A stretch of 64,000 nt of DNA, from contig NZ_MAQA01000011.1 of assembly GCF_001692445.1 (NCBI RefSeq), forward strand, positions 1 through 64,000, written 5' to 3'. A program made the translations under genes and the position numbers. This document shows positions 7,755-16,179 of this stretch, piece after piece (the stretch's first letter is position 1; the number at the start of each line of letters is the position of its first letter). This DNA is from Oerskovia enterophila. GTDB lineage: Bacteria > Actinomycetota > Actinomycetes > Actinomycetales > Cellulomonadaceae. The notes beneath the pieces were generated by a model that saw only the letters and a program-made list of their open reading frames with translations, did not search any database and had not been told where the DNA came from.

Positions 7755-8447
7755 ATGGACGACCCCACGGCAGCGATCGGACGCGCACTCGACCAGGTCG
7801 GGCCACGGCTCGGTGCCCTCCGGCGGCGACGCGGGATCACCCTCGCGGCGCTCGCGGACACGACGGGCATCTCCAAGAGCACGCTGTCGCGGCTCGAGAC
7901 CGGGGGGCGCAAGCCCAGCCTCGAGCTCCTCCTGCTGCTCGCACACGCCTACCGGGTACCGCTCGACGAGCTCGTGCGCGCCCCGGAGACGGGAGACCCC
8001 CGCATCCGGCTCACCCCGCGGAGGGTCAACGGCCGGGTGGTCGTGCCCCTGACCCGGCAGCCCGCGAGCCAGCACGCCTGGAAGATCCTCGTCCCGCGCA
8101 AGGCCGCCGAGCCCATGCTCACGACGCACGACGGCTACGAGTGGCTGTACGTGCTCACGGGCCGGCTGCGGCTCGTCGTGGGGGACCGGGACATCGTGCT
8201 CGACGCCGGGGAGGTCGCCGAGTTCGACACCCGCACGCCCCACTGGTTCGGCAGCACGGGCCAGGAGGGCGCCGAGGTGCTCAGCCTGTTCGGGCCGCAG
8301 GGCGAGCGGGCCCACACCCGCACCGACCTCACCCCCGACGACGCGTTCGGCCGCGAGGACACGACGAGCGTCACCGCCGCGCCCGGCACCAGTCCGGAGA
8401 CGCTGCCCGACGGCGCGGCGCCCGCCCTCCCTGGTGCCGTGCCCTGA
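7755..8447 (+). CDS. XRE family regulator with C-terminal cupin sensor domain
   Basis: A 230-residue protein. An HTH_3/XRE domain lies at about 12-70 (ITLAALADTTGISKSTLSRLETGGRKPS), and a cupin-2 barrel at about 100-185 with the metal-site-like pattern H-x-GYEWLYVLTGRLRLVVGD and TPHWFGS. This is the XRE-cupin (PuuR/SutR-like) architecture, usually a local repressor sensing a small ligand. ATG 7755 (MDDP) is chosen over an ATG 14 codons earlier that would overlap the operator. It probably regulates itself and the divergent MFS exporter. The last 35 residues are Ala/Pro/Thr-rich and probably disordered. Confidence 0.9.
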   Translation: MDDPTAAIGRALDQVGPRLGALRRRRGITLAALADTTGISKSTLSRLETGGRKPSLELLLLLAHAYRVPLDELVRAPETGDPRIRLTPRRVNGRVVVPLTRQPASQHAWKILVPRKAAEPMLTTHDGYEWLYVLTGRLRLVVGDRDIVLDAGEVAEFDTRTPHWFGSTGQEGAEVLSLFGPQGERAHTRTDLTPDDAFGREDTTSVTAAPGTSPETLPDGAAPALPGAVP

Positions 8448-8523
8448 CGCGCTGCCCGCGCTCGCCGTCCCGCCCCGCGTCCCGGGGCACGCCCGCCGCG
8501 GCCGTGACCCCGGGCACGTCCGG

Positions 8524-10119
8524 TCACCGCGCGACCGGCACGACCTCCCCGGTCACGGTGTCCGCGCGGAACGCCCGCTCGAAGCGGGCCTGCCCGGCCT
8601 GGACCGCGCACTCCACGCGCGCCTCGCCGCGGGCCACGTCGTCCGCGGTCACGGTGTACGTGGGCGTGAAGTACAGGGCGTCCTCGCCGGGGGCCAGGCG
8701 CACGGCCGGGAACTGGGCCGTCACGTCCCCGTCGAAGCTCCCGCTCAGCGCGGCCGTGACGGGCTCGTCGCCCTGGTGCCGGAAGCGCCCGGTGAACGCC
8801 AGGATGTCGCCGGCCCGCAGCCCCGGCGCGGCCGGGCCGTAGTTGGCGTCCTGGGCCTCGCGTGTGCCGAGCACCTGGTCGCCGTCGTACCCCTGACCGA
8901 TCTCCTTCCAGGTGTGCACGCCCCAGTCGCCGCCCTCGGCCGAGATGACGTGCGACGCGCCCACGCTGACCCACTGCGCGGGGCGCCCCGGGGTGATCGA
9001 GCGCAGCACCATGGTGAAGTCGCCGCCGCCGTCGTCGTCGACGAACGTCTCGACGGCCTCCCCGAGGGCCGCGGGCGAGAGCGCCTCGGGCTCGACCCGC
9101 GCGAAGACGATCTCGCGGTACCCGTCACGCTCGTAGAGCACCCCGAGCGACCCGTCGGCGAGCACGGCTCCCGTCGAGTACGCGCTCGAGCCCGCGCAGA
9201 TCGTCAGCGCGGGTCGCCAGCTCGCACCCTCGTCGTGCGACACGCTGAGCACGGTGTTGCGGCGCAGGTCGGCGTCGCAGTTGTTCGTCGCGAGCAGGGG
9301 AGCGGCCACGTCGGTCACGTCCCCGAGCCGCAGGACGCTCCCGTTGTCGCTCGGGTCGGGCAGGTCGTGCACGGGGTGCAGCGGCCCGTACGAGCGACCG
9401 CCGTCGGTCGAGACCGCCTGCAACCGGCACCCCTTCGCGCGCGAGCTCAGCAGCAGGCGACCATCGCGCAGCTCGACGACCTTGTTCTCGTTGGCCCCGG
9501 GGCCCGTGGGCTCGCCCAGCGTCCAGGTGTCGCCGTGGTCGTCCGAGTACGCCGACGCGGCGCGGATCTCGCCGCGCAGGAGCAGGACCATCTGCTGGAC
9601 CAGGCGCCCGGCGAACGGTCCGGTCTCGATCTGGATCCCGGCGCCTGCCGCGGCGAACAGGCCCGTGACGCCCTGCGGCTTGAGCGAGGCCGTGACGCGG
9701 CGGTGGGTCCACGTCAAGCCGTCGTCGTCGGAGAACGACAGGTCGACGTGCTGGACGTCGTCCTCGGGCTCGATCCCCTCGACCGCCTCGAAGAACCCCG
9801 CGTGGGTCCCCGCCGAGTGGAAGCAGAAGATCCGCCCGGTCACCCTGTCCACGAGCAGGCTCGGGTCGCCGAACCCCTGGAGCCCCGTGCCGACGCGCAC
9901 GTCCTGCTGGGGCTCCCAGGTGCGGCCGTGGTCGAGGCTGCGCCGGACCAGGAGGTCGATCGTGTTCGGCAGGTCGTCGAGGTTGGGGCGTCCGTCGTAG
10001 GCCGCGAGGACGGTTCCCCGCGTGGAGACGGCCAGGGCGGGGATGCGGTACTGGCGGTGTCCGCCGAGGCCGCGAGCGGCCAGCACCTGATGGGTGATTT
10101 CGTGGGGGTTCGTGCGCAT
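8524..10119 (-). CDS. Exo-alpha-sialidase (GH33 fold), no signal peptide
   Basis: A 531-residue six-bladed sialidase. The YRIP motif is at 24-27, with Asp boxes at SLDHGRTW (61-68), SDDDGLTW (130-137), SDDHGDTW (192-199), STDGGRSY (237-244) and SHDEGASW (294-301). Candidate catalytic residues are Arg25, Glu212, Arg227, an Arg near 287 and nucleophile Tyr314 in SSAYSTG. Residues about 450-531 form a beta-rich accessory domain. Sialidases release terminal sialic acids, but there is no signal peptide or membrane anchor, so the enzyme should act in the cytoplasm or leave by another route. GGAGG abuts the ATG with no spacer, so the start may be used poorly or leaderlessly. Confidence 0.88.
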   Translation of the reverse strand: MRTNPHEITHQVLAARGLGGHRQYRIPALAVSTRGTVLAAYDGRPNLDDLPNTIDLLVRRSLDHGRTWEPQQDVRVGTGLQGFGDPSLLVDRVTGRIFCFHSAGTHAGFFEAVEGIEPEDDVQHVDLSFSDDDGLTWTHRRVTASLKPQGVTGLFAAAGAGIQIETGPFAGRLVQQMVLLLRGEIRAASAYSDDHGDTWTLGEPTGPGANENKVVELRDGRLLLSSRAKGCRLQAVSTDGGRSYGPLHPVHDLPDPSDNGSVLRLGDVTDVAAPLLATNNCDADLRRNTVLSVSHDEGASWRPALTICAGSSAYSTGAVLADGSLGVLYERDGYREIVFARVEPEALSPAALGEAVETFVDDDGGGDFTMVLRSITPGRPAQWVSVGASHVISAEGGDWGVHTWKEIGQGYDGDQVLGTREAQDANYGPAAPGLRAGDILAFTGRFRHQGDEPVTAALSGSFDGDVTAQFPAVRLAPGEDALYFTPTYTVTADDVARGEARVECAVQAGQARFERAFRADTVTGEVVPVAR

Positions 10120-10188
10120 CCTCCAGTTCTACCCCGTCGGACGCGGGGATCCACGCCGCGGCGGCCTCGCGTCGCGTCCTCGCGGCCT

Positions 10189-10239
10189 GCCCGACGGCGT
10201 AGCGCACCTCCGCGCGGAAGGTGCGCGACGCCGTCGGGC
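10189..10239 (-). terminator. Terminator of the nrdD-nrdG operon
   Basis: A 12-bp stem (10189-10200 with 10228-10239), one A/G mismatch, then an 8-bp inner stem (10202-10209 with 10219-10226). It is placed just after nrdG and before the start of the sialidase gene, so it separates the two transcription units. Confidence 0.75.
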
Positions 10240-10247
10240 CGGGGAGG

Positions 10248-10823
10248 TCAGGCGCTCCGCCGGGCCGCGCGCGCGGGCGACCACGGGACCGCGCGGCCCG
10301 CGGCGAGCGAGGCCGGGACCGACAGGACCCGCTGGTTCGTGCTCCCGCGGAAGGGGAGCGTGAGGTCGCGTCGCGCGATCTCGAACCGGCCGTCGACCAG
10401 GACGTCGAGACCCGCGAGCAGCTCGCGCTGGTCGGGGGAGCCCGCGAGCAGCTCCTCGAACGTGTAGCCGCTCCAGCACCACACGTCCTTGGACGGGCCC
10501 GGCTGCGCGCGCAGGCGCCGCACGAGGCGCAGGCACACGCCCGTGTTGAGGAACGGCTCGCCGCCGAGCAGCGACAGACCCTGCACCGACTCGTGCGCGA
10601 GGTCCGCCAGGATGCGTTCCTCGAGCTCGTCGGTGTACGGGGAGCCGTAGCGAAAGCTCCAGGTCGCCTCGTTGAAGCAGCCCTCGCACGCGAACAGGCA
10701 CCCGCTCACGTACAGGCTGCAGCGCACGCCCTCGCCGTCGACGAACACGAACGGCTTGTAGTCCGCGACGTAGCCCTGGCTGAGGCGCTCCGAGCGCCAG
10801 TGGGGCTGCGGGTCCCGCGGCAC
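10248..10823 (-). CDS. nrdG: Anaerobic ribonucleotide reductase activating protein (radical SAM)
   Basis: A 191-residue radical SAM activase. The 4Fe-4S/SAM motif C-x3-C-x2-C is Cys42, Cys46 and Cys49 in GCLFACEGCF, and the SAM-binding GGEPF is at 87-91. NrdG uses SAM and reduced flavodoxin or ferredoxin to generate the glycyl radical on NrdD. It starts with GTG at 10823, seven bases after the nrdD stop, with TGAGG as SD, so it is co-transcribed with nrdD. The C terminus is Arg/Ala-rich. Confidence 0.95.
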   Translation of the reverse strand: MPRDPQPHWRSERLSQGYVADYKPFVFVDGEGVRCSLYVSGCLFACEGCFNEATWSFRYGSPYTDELEERILADLAHESVQGLSLLGGEPFLNTGVCLRLVRRLRAQPGPSKDVWCWSGYTFEELLAGSPDQRELLAGLDVLVDGRFEIARRDLTLPFRGSTNQRVLSVPASLAAGRAVPWSPARAARRSA

Positions 10824-10830
10824 GACGGCC

Positions 10831-13122
10831 TCAGTCTTCCGCAGGGCTCGTGCGGGCTGCGGACTCCTCGCAGCTGGCCTCGCCGGCGACTCCGGTCATG
10901 CCGGCAGCTCCGACCTCGCCGAGGCTCACGGCCCCGGCCATGTGCTTGACGCGCGAGGAGATCTCGACGTGCCGGCCGTGCACCATGGGCCGCTGCTGCG
11001 GGTTGCCCAGGTACCCGCACGTGCGCTTGACGACGTCGCACGTGCGCGGGTCCGTGTTCCCGCAGCCCGGGCACGCGAAGCCGCGCGCGGTCGGCGTGAA
11101 GTCGCCCGCGTAGCCGCACGCGTAGCAGCGGTCGATCGGGGTGTTGGTGCCGAGGTACCCCACGCGGTCGTAGGCGTAGTCCCACACGGCCTCGAGCGCC
11201 TTGGGGTTCTGCTGGAGCACGGGGTACTCGCAGTAGTGGATGAAGCCGCCCGACGCATACTGCGGGTAGTCCATCTCGAAGTCGAGCTTCTCGAACGGCG
11301 TCGGGTCCTTGCGCACGTCGTAGTGGAAGCTGTTCGTGTAGTACTCCTTGTCGGTGATGTCCGCGACCTCGCCGAACTTCTCGCGGTCCATGCGGGCGAA
11401 CCGGTCCGTCAGGCTCTCGCTCGGCGTCGAGTAGACGCTGAAGTGGTAGCCGTGCTCGGCCGTCCAGGCCCGGGTGTGCGCGTGCAGCTCACGGAGCACG
11501 CGCAGCGTGAGGGCCTTGGCCTCCGGGTCCTGCTCCCAGGCACCGCCGTAGAAGGCCGCGGCGACCTCGTAGAGCCCGATGTACCCGAGCGAGACCGTCG
11601 CACGCCCGGCGCGGAAGAGCTGGTCGACGTCGTCGTCGGGCGCGAGGCGCTCGCCGAACGCGCCGTGCACGTACAGGATCGGGGCGTTGCCCGGCACGGC
11701 CTGCTTGCAGCGCTCGATCCGGTACACGAGCGCGTCGCGCACCGTGACCAGGCGCTCTTCCAGCAGCGCCCAGAACGCCTCCTGGCTGCCCTGGGCCTCG
11801 AGGGCGATGCGGGGCAGGTTGAGCGTCACGACGCCGAGGTTCATGCGGCCCTCGACGACGTCGTTCCCGTCCTCGTCCTGCCAGCCCTGCAGGAACGAGC
11901 GGCAGCCCATGGGCATCTTGAAGCTGCCCGTGAGCTCGACGATCCTGTCGTAGCTCAGCACGTCGGGGTACATGCGCTTGGTGGCGCACTCGACCGCGAG
12001 CTCCTTGATGTCGTAGTTCTCGTCGCCCGGCTCGAGGTTGAGCCCGCGTCGCAACGTGTAGATGAGCTTGGGGAAGATCGCGGTGCGCCCCTCGGCCCCC
12101 AGACCCTTGATGCGGATCTGCAGGATCGCCCGCTGGATCTCGCGCTCGAGCCAGCTCGTGCCGAGCCCGAACCCGACCGAGGTGAACGGGGTCTGCCCGT
12201 TCGAGGTGAACAGCGTGTTGATCTCGTACTCGAGGCTCTGCATCGCGTCGTAGATGTCCTTGGACGTCTTGGCCCGTGCGTACGCGTCGTGCGTCGAGGC
12301 GTCCGGGAGCCACCGCTCGGCCTCGACGAGGTGCTTGGCGTGGTTCAGCGCGGCGTAGGGGGCCAGGAGCTCGTCGATCCGGTTGACCGAGCAGCCGCCG
12401 TACTGGCTCGAGGCGACGTTCGCGATGATCTGCGTGATCTGCGCCGCGGCCGTCTGGATCGAGCGGGGCGGCTCGACCTGGGCGTTGCCGATGCGGAAAC
12501 CCTCGGACAGCATGGTCCGGAAGTCGATCAGGCAGCAGTTCGTCATGGGCGCGTAGGGGTGATAGTCGAGGTCGTGGTAGTGCAGGTCGCCCTTCTGGTG
12601 CGCGTTGGCGACGTGCGGGGGCAGCATGCGCAGCCCCACGGCCTTGCCCACGGCACCGGCCGTCAGGTCACGCTGGGTGTTGAAGACGTCCGAGTCCTTG
12701 TTGGCGTTCTCGTTGACGACGGCCGAGTCCTTGCTGATCAGACCGACGATCGAGTGGTTGAGGTCGGTCGACCGGCTGCGCGCGAAGTCCCGCTGGACCC
12801 GGTAGTCGATGTACGCCCGCGCCACCTCGTACTCGCGGGACTCGAGGAGCTCGTGCTCGACGACGGCCTGGATCTCGTAGATCTGGACGACCTCGGCGAA
12901 GCGCACCGAGATCTCCGCGACGACCCGCGCGAGCACGCCGTCGAGGGTCTGCTCGACGAACGGCGTGAGGTCTCCGTGGACGTCCTCGTAGGCCTTGCGA
13001 AGGGCCGCCCGGATGCGGGCGTCGTCGAACGCCAGGCGGCGCCCGTCCCGCTTGAGCACTGTCAGGGACGTCGCTCCCCGTGACGCGACGTCCTCGTCCT
13101 GCGCGACCTCGACCGGGCTCAT
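10831..13122 (-). CDS. nrdD: Anaerobic (class III) ribonucleoside-triphosphate reductase
   Basis: About 763 residues. An N-terminal ATP-cone (about 15-110, beginning TVLKRDGRRLAFDDARI) gives allosteric control. The NRDD barrel follows, with substrate-site Cys residues, then a C-terminal zinc motif (CYACGY and CPGCGN) and the glycyl-radical site in RTCGYLG about 60 residues from the end. It reduces NTPs to dNTPs without oxygen. ATG 13122 is preferred to a GTG at 13176, which lies closer to the NrdR boxes and has no better SD. Its presence indicates that the host can make DNA precursors anaerobically. Confidence 0.95.
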   Translation of the reverse strand: MSPVEVAQDEDVASRGATSLTVLKRDGRRLAFDDARIRAALRKAYEDVHGDLTPFVEQTLDGVLARVVAEISVRFAEVVQIYEIQAVVEHELLESREYEVARAYIDYRVQRDFARSRSTDLNHSIVGLISKDSAVVNENANKDSDVFNTQRDLTAGAVGKAVGLRMLPPHVANAHQKGDLHYHDLDYHPYAPMTNCCLIDFRTMLSEGFRIGNAQVEPPRSIQTAAAQITQIIANVASSQYGGCSVNRIDELLAPYAALNHAKHLVEAERWLPDASTHDAYARAKTSKDIYDAMQSLEYEINTLFTSNGQTPFTSVGFGLGTSWLEREIQRAILQIRIKGLGAEGRTAIFPKLIYTLRRGLNLEPGDENYDIKELAVECATKRMYPDVLSYDRIVELTGSFKMPMGCRSFLQGWQDEDGNDVVEGRMNLGVVTLNLPRIALEAQGSQEAFWALLEERLVTVRDALVYRIERCKQAVPGNAPILYVHGAFGERLAPDDDVDQLFRAGRATVSLGYIGLYEVAAAFYGGAWEQDPEAKALTLRVLRELHAHTRAWTAEHGYHFSVYSTPSESLTDRFARMDREKFGEVADITDKEYYTNSFHYDVRKDPTPFEKLDFEMDYPQYASGGFIHYCEYPVLQQNPKALEAVWDYAYDRVGYLGTNTPIDRCYACGYAGDFTPTARGFACPGCGNTDPRTCDVVKRTCGYLGNPQQRPMVHGRHVEISSRVKHMAGAVSLGEVGAAGMTGVAGEASCEESAARTSPAED

Positions 13123-13191
13123 GTGCGACCACAACCTCTCGACGGACGCCTCGGGCCGGCACGACCTCGCCGGCACGCCGAGGCGCGATGG

Positions 13192-13239
13192 GAACTAGAT
13201 GTAGTAGCAATTACACCCGTGTCATCCCACATGTAGTGG
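13192..13239 (-). promoter_or_regulatory. Tandem NrdR boxes upstream of nrdD
   Basis: Two sites match the 16-bp NrdR consensus (C-w-A-t-A-T-a-T-w-G core). The first is GAACTAGATGTAGTAG (13192-13207), with all six core bases. The second is ATCCCACATGTAGTGG (13224-13239), also with all six core bases and one mismatch at a degenerate position. Their centres are 32 bp apart, about three helical turns, the standard spacing for NrdR pairs. nrdD/nrdG should be repressed when dATP is ample. Confidence 0.85.
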
Positions 13240-13478
13240 CCAATCCCGGGCGAGCCGGGACCTTCCTCCCTGAGGTCGGGACGTTGGTCACCCGCGCCGT
13301 CGGACCAAGGGCCCGCGTGCGGCGGACGCCGGGTGGCGGTCGCCCGCACGTCGCCCCCGGCGTCGCAGGAGAGCCCGCGCGGCGTCCGGGTGTCGGGCCC
13401 GTCGGAAGCCTGGTAGACCGGCAGGGGGAGGGCGTGCAGCAGCGCCCGCGCACCGCTCGTGACGAAGGAGTGCCGGAC

Positions 13479-14099
13479 ATGACCCGTCGACACGTCTCGT
13501 GGGTGGGGGAGGACGACCCCGACCGCGTGGACACGGCGGTCCTCTCGCTCGGGGCAGACCGGTTCGAGTGCCTCGGGACCTCACGGGGACCGACCTACGT
13601 GACGGCCTGGTCCCTGACCACCGGGCCGCACTGGGTCACGCGCAGGCTCGAGGTGACGGTCCGGGGGCAGGGCTGGTCCCGCGACCTGCAGCTCGAGCGG
13701 GCGGGATCAGGGGAGTGGGGCGCGGAGGTCTCGCACTCCGGGGCGGCCCCGGTCGACCTCGGGACCCCCGGCATCGAGGCCCCGTCGTCGCTCGCGGGCG
13801 CGCTCGACTGCGACCTCGCGCTGTGCCCCGTGACGAACTCCATGCCGATCCTGCGCCTCGGGCTGCTGGGCGCCCGGGCGCCGGTCACGCCGACCTCCTT
13901 GACCATGGCCTGGGTCGAGGTCCCCTCGCTGCGGGTCGTGCGCAGCGAGCAGGTGTACGCCGCGAGCTCCCCGTACGACCCGACGGTCGGGCGCGGGGTC
14001 GTCACCTACACGAGCGCGACGCGCGACGTCACGGCCGACCTCACGGTCGACGCCGACGGCCTCGTGATCGACTACCCGCACCTCGCGCGCCGGGGCTGA
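13479..14099 (+). CDS. Putative glycolipid-binding (DUF1089) protein
   Basis: A 206-residue protein beginning MTRRHVSWVGED and ending with DGLVIDYPHLARRG, the V-x-YP-x-L-x-RR end typical of the putative glycolipid-binding family (PF06475). Beta-rich in pattern, with no signal peptide and no membrane segment. The frame is open far upstream, but the ATG at 13479 has AAGGAG nine bases ahead and matches the family start. The biochemical function is unproven; the name rests on one structural study of the family. It is the first of a run of small accessory genes up to 17.7 kb. Confidence 0.75.
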   Translation: MTRRHVSWVGEDDPDRVDTAVLSLGADRFECLGTSRGPTYVTAWSLTTGPHWVTRRLEVTVRGQGWSRDLQLERAGSGEWGAEVSHSGAAPVDLGTPGIEAPSSLAGALDCDLALCPVTNSMPILRLGLLGARAPVTPTSLTMAWVEVPSLRVVRSEQVYAASSPYDPTVGRGVVTYTSATRDVTADLTVDADGLVIDYPHLARRG

Positions 14100-14193
14100 T
14101 CGACCCCGCGTCTCCGCGGCGCGCTCTTCGCCCGACCGGAGCGCACCTGCCTGCAGCACGAGCTGGTCGGACCGCACCCACCTGGAGGAGCTC

Positions 14194-14781
14194 ATGGACG
14201 AGGCGACGCACGGCTGGGAGCTCATCGAGCCACCCGTCGCGGGGGACGAGGCCGCGACGCTCCTCGGCTCGCTCGAGCGTCAGCGCGCGACGTTCGCGTG
14301 GAAGGTCGGCGGCCTCGACGCCGAGGCGCTCGCGGTCAAGGTCGCGGCGTCCGAGATCACGCTGGGAGGGCTTCTCAAGCACCTCGCGTTCGTCGAGGAG
14401 CTGTGGTTCTCGACCACGCTCCACGGCCGCGCCCCGGGCCGGCCGTGGGACACGGTCGACTGGGACCGGGACCCGCAGTGGCCGTGGACCTCGGCGGCCC
14501 AGGACAGCCCGCAGTACCTGTACGACCTGTGGCGCACGGCTGTCGTCCGGGCGCGCGCGGCGATCGACGAGGCGCTCGCCGACGGCGGGCTCGACCACCG
14601 GGTCGTCTGGCAGCCCGGGAGCGACGGCGAGAAGTCCAGCCTGCGCCGCGTCCTGGTCGACCTGATCGAGGAGTATGCCCGGCACGTCGGGCACGCCGAC
14701 CTGATCCGTGAGTCGATCGACGGCCTGGTCGGGGAGGACCCGCCCGGCGTGCCGGTGCTCTACCCGCTGCGCGGGCGCTGA
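14194..14781 (+). CDS. DinB/DUF664 family protein (first of two)
   Basis: A 195-residue four-helix-bundle protein. Candidate metal-site residues are the His in LLKHLAFVEELW and the pair in EYARHVGHADLIRESIDG, the two hallmarks of DUF664 within the DinB superfamily. Members include mycothiol- or bacillithiol-dependent S-transferases and many of unknown function; mycothiol use would fit an actinobacterium but is not shown. GGAGGAG is close to the ATG. A paralogue lies at 16180-16848. Confidence 0.85.
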   Translation: MDEATHGWELIEPPVAGDEAATLLGSLERQRATFAWKVGGLDAEALAVKVAASEITLGGLLKHLAFVEELWFSTTLHGRAPGRPWDTVDWDRDPQWPWTSAAQDSPQYLYDLWRTAVVRARAAIDEALADGGLDHRVVWQPGSDGEKSSLRRVLVDLIEEYARHVGHADLIRESIDGLVGEDPPGVPVLYPLRGR

Positions 14782-14806
14782 GCCGTGTCTGGAGCGTCGG
14801 CGCGGC

Positions 14807-15403
14807 TCAGCTCCCGTCACGCAGGTCGCCCGGCGCACTGTCCTCCAGGACGATCCGGTCGAAGACCGCGGTGCACTCCTCGCCCAGGGGCGCCTGTGCG
14901 AGGAAGCCGATGCTCACGGGCAGGTCGGTGTAGAGCCGGAAGAGCCGGACGAACTCCCAGGTCTCGCCGTCGCGCGACGCGTGGAAGGCCCACGCGGGCC
15001 CGGTCCGCACGATCCGCAGGTGCACCGTCTCGTCGGCGACGTCCCACGAGTTGCAGTCGTCGGTGAACTCGTTCGTCACGGTCGAGACGACCATGGCCTG
15101 CCCCTGCGGAGACTGCTCGAAGCAGAGCTTGGCCCAGTGCCGCTCGTCGGCCCACAGGACCAGCGCGCCCGCGTCGAAGGTCGTGCGCCGGGTGGTCACC
15201 CGGACCCGCGCGGAGAGGGCTAGCTCGGCGGCGGCGTCGAACACCAGGGCCGGGGCCGCGTGCTGGGGCGGGGCGCCCAGGGCGTCGTCGGTCCAGTCGG
15301 TGCCGGCCGGTGCGGTGAGGGTCACGGCGTCGCCGTCGACCTGACCTGCGCCTTCGTGGGACAACCAGTGCAGCGTGGGGAGGGAGATCTTCGTCACGCG
15401 CAC
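14807..15403 (-). CDS. DUF1349 domain protein
   Basis: A 198-residue beta-sandwich protein matching DUF1349 throughout (LHWLSHEG, DAGALVLWADERHWAKLCFE, SWDVADETVHLRIVRTG, DGETWEFVRLF). The lectin-like (concanavalin-type) fold suggests carbohydrate or small-ligand binding, but no enzymatic role is established. It starts with GTG. Two copies of CGCACCGTGCGACG lie 54-90 bp upstream (15457-15492) and resemble an operator. Confidence 0.85.
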   Translation of the reverse strand: MRVTKISLPTLHWLSHEGAGQVDGDAVTLTAPAGTDWTDDALGAPPQHAAPALVFDAAAELALSARVRVTTRRTTFDAGALVLWADERHWAKLCFEQSPQGQAMVVSTVTNEFTDDCNSWDVADETVHLRIVRTGPAWAFHASRDGETWEFVRLFRLYTDLPVSIGFLAQAPLGEECTAVFDRIVLEDSAPGDLRDGS

Positions 15404-15456
15404 ACCCTACCCACGTGAGCCCGCGACGTGGAAGCGCTCCCGCACCGCGCGTGTCC

Positions 15457-15492
15457 CGCACCGTGCGACGCCCGGAATCGCACCGTGCGACG
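15457..15492. promoter_or_regulatory. Tandem palindromic repeats CGCACCGTGCGACG upstream of the DUF1349 gene
   Basis: The 14-mer occurs at 15457-15470 and 15479-15492, a 22-bp period (about two helical turns). Each contains the palindrome CGCAC-C-GTGCG. A related pair lies at 56813-56838 upstream of the MMPL gene. Confidence 0.6.
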
Positions 15493-15560
15493 AGGAGAGC
15501 CTCCTCCTGGTCGACGGCGTCGCACCCGCGGCGCAGGGCCCCTCGGACGCCCCCTGGCGG

Positions 15561-15956
15561 CTAGTCCTCGCGCGGCTCGAGGCGGAACGTCGCGGCGGCC
15601 GCCGTGGCTCCGGTCACCGAACCGACGATCGCCGGACCGTAGTGGTCGTACTTCGCGTGGTAGGCCGCGTCGACGGCCGGGTGCACGGTGCCGGGAGGTT
15701 CGACGAACGCGACGTCCTTCTCGATGCCACCGGCGCGGACGCGGCCTCGCGGGTCGGCCAGGGCGCGGCGGAACCATCCGTTCTCGCGGCCGTAGGCAGA
15801 GCGTACGTAGACGTCGTCCCCCACGCGCACGACCCAGATCGTCACGTACGGCCGCAGCGTCCCGTCGGGCCGCGCCGAGGAGACCTGCAGCTCCTCGGCC
15901 CGGCCGATCCTGTCCAGCTCCTCGGCGGTCCAGGCCGCCGTCGTCGGTCCCGTCAT
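15561..15956 (-). CDS. DUF2255 family protein
   Basis: A 131-residue small protein. Features characteristic of DUF2255 are the pattern RPYVTIWVVRVGDDVYVRSAYG, the run NGWFRRAL, and the end DAAYHAKYDHYG. The fold resembles split-barrel flavin/PPOX-type proteins and pairs with DUF385 (F420-binding nitroreductase-like) families, so a flavin-related role is possible but unproven. ATG 15956 has GAGGAG nine bases upstream. Monocistronic in appearance. Confidence 0.85.
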   Translation of the reverse strand: MTGPTTAAWTAEELDRIGRAEELQVSSARPDGTLRPYVTIWVVRVGDDVYVRSAYGRENGWFRRALADPRGRVRAGGIEKDVAFVEPPGTVHPAVDAAYHAKYDHYGPAIVGSVTGATAAAATFRLEPRED

Positions 15957-16179
15957 GGTGATCGCTCCTCGTGTCGGTCGATGGGTCGGTGCACGTCGTG
16001 GCCCGGACCAGGGTCCGGGGCAGGCCGCGGTATCGAACCTACGGCTGGAGGGTCCCGCGTGGGAGGTCGTGCTGGTACCAGGACCGGGACGTCACGACCG
16101 CCCGCCGACCACTGGGTGACGACAGGGCGGGGACGCCCCACGCCTTGCCACCCCTCGGGCGCGGCAGCAGACTCGACCG

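Noticed and set aside
10942-13083. A 713-codon plus-strand frame opposite nrdD
   Set aside because: Val/Arg/Asp-rich product typical of antisense frames in GC-rich genes; nrdD on the other strand is certain.
13122-13176. GTG at 13176 as the nrdD start
   Set aside because: Possible, but it adds 18 non-homologous residues and begins close to an NrdR box; ATG 13122 is preferred.
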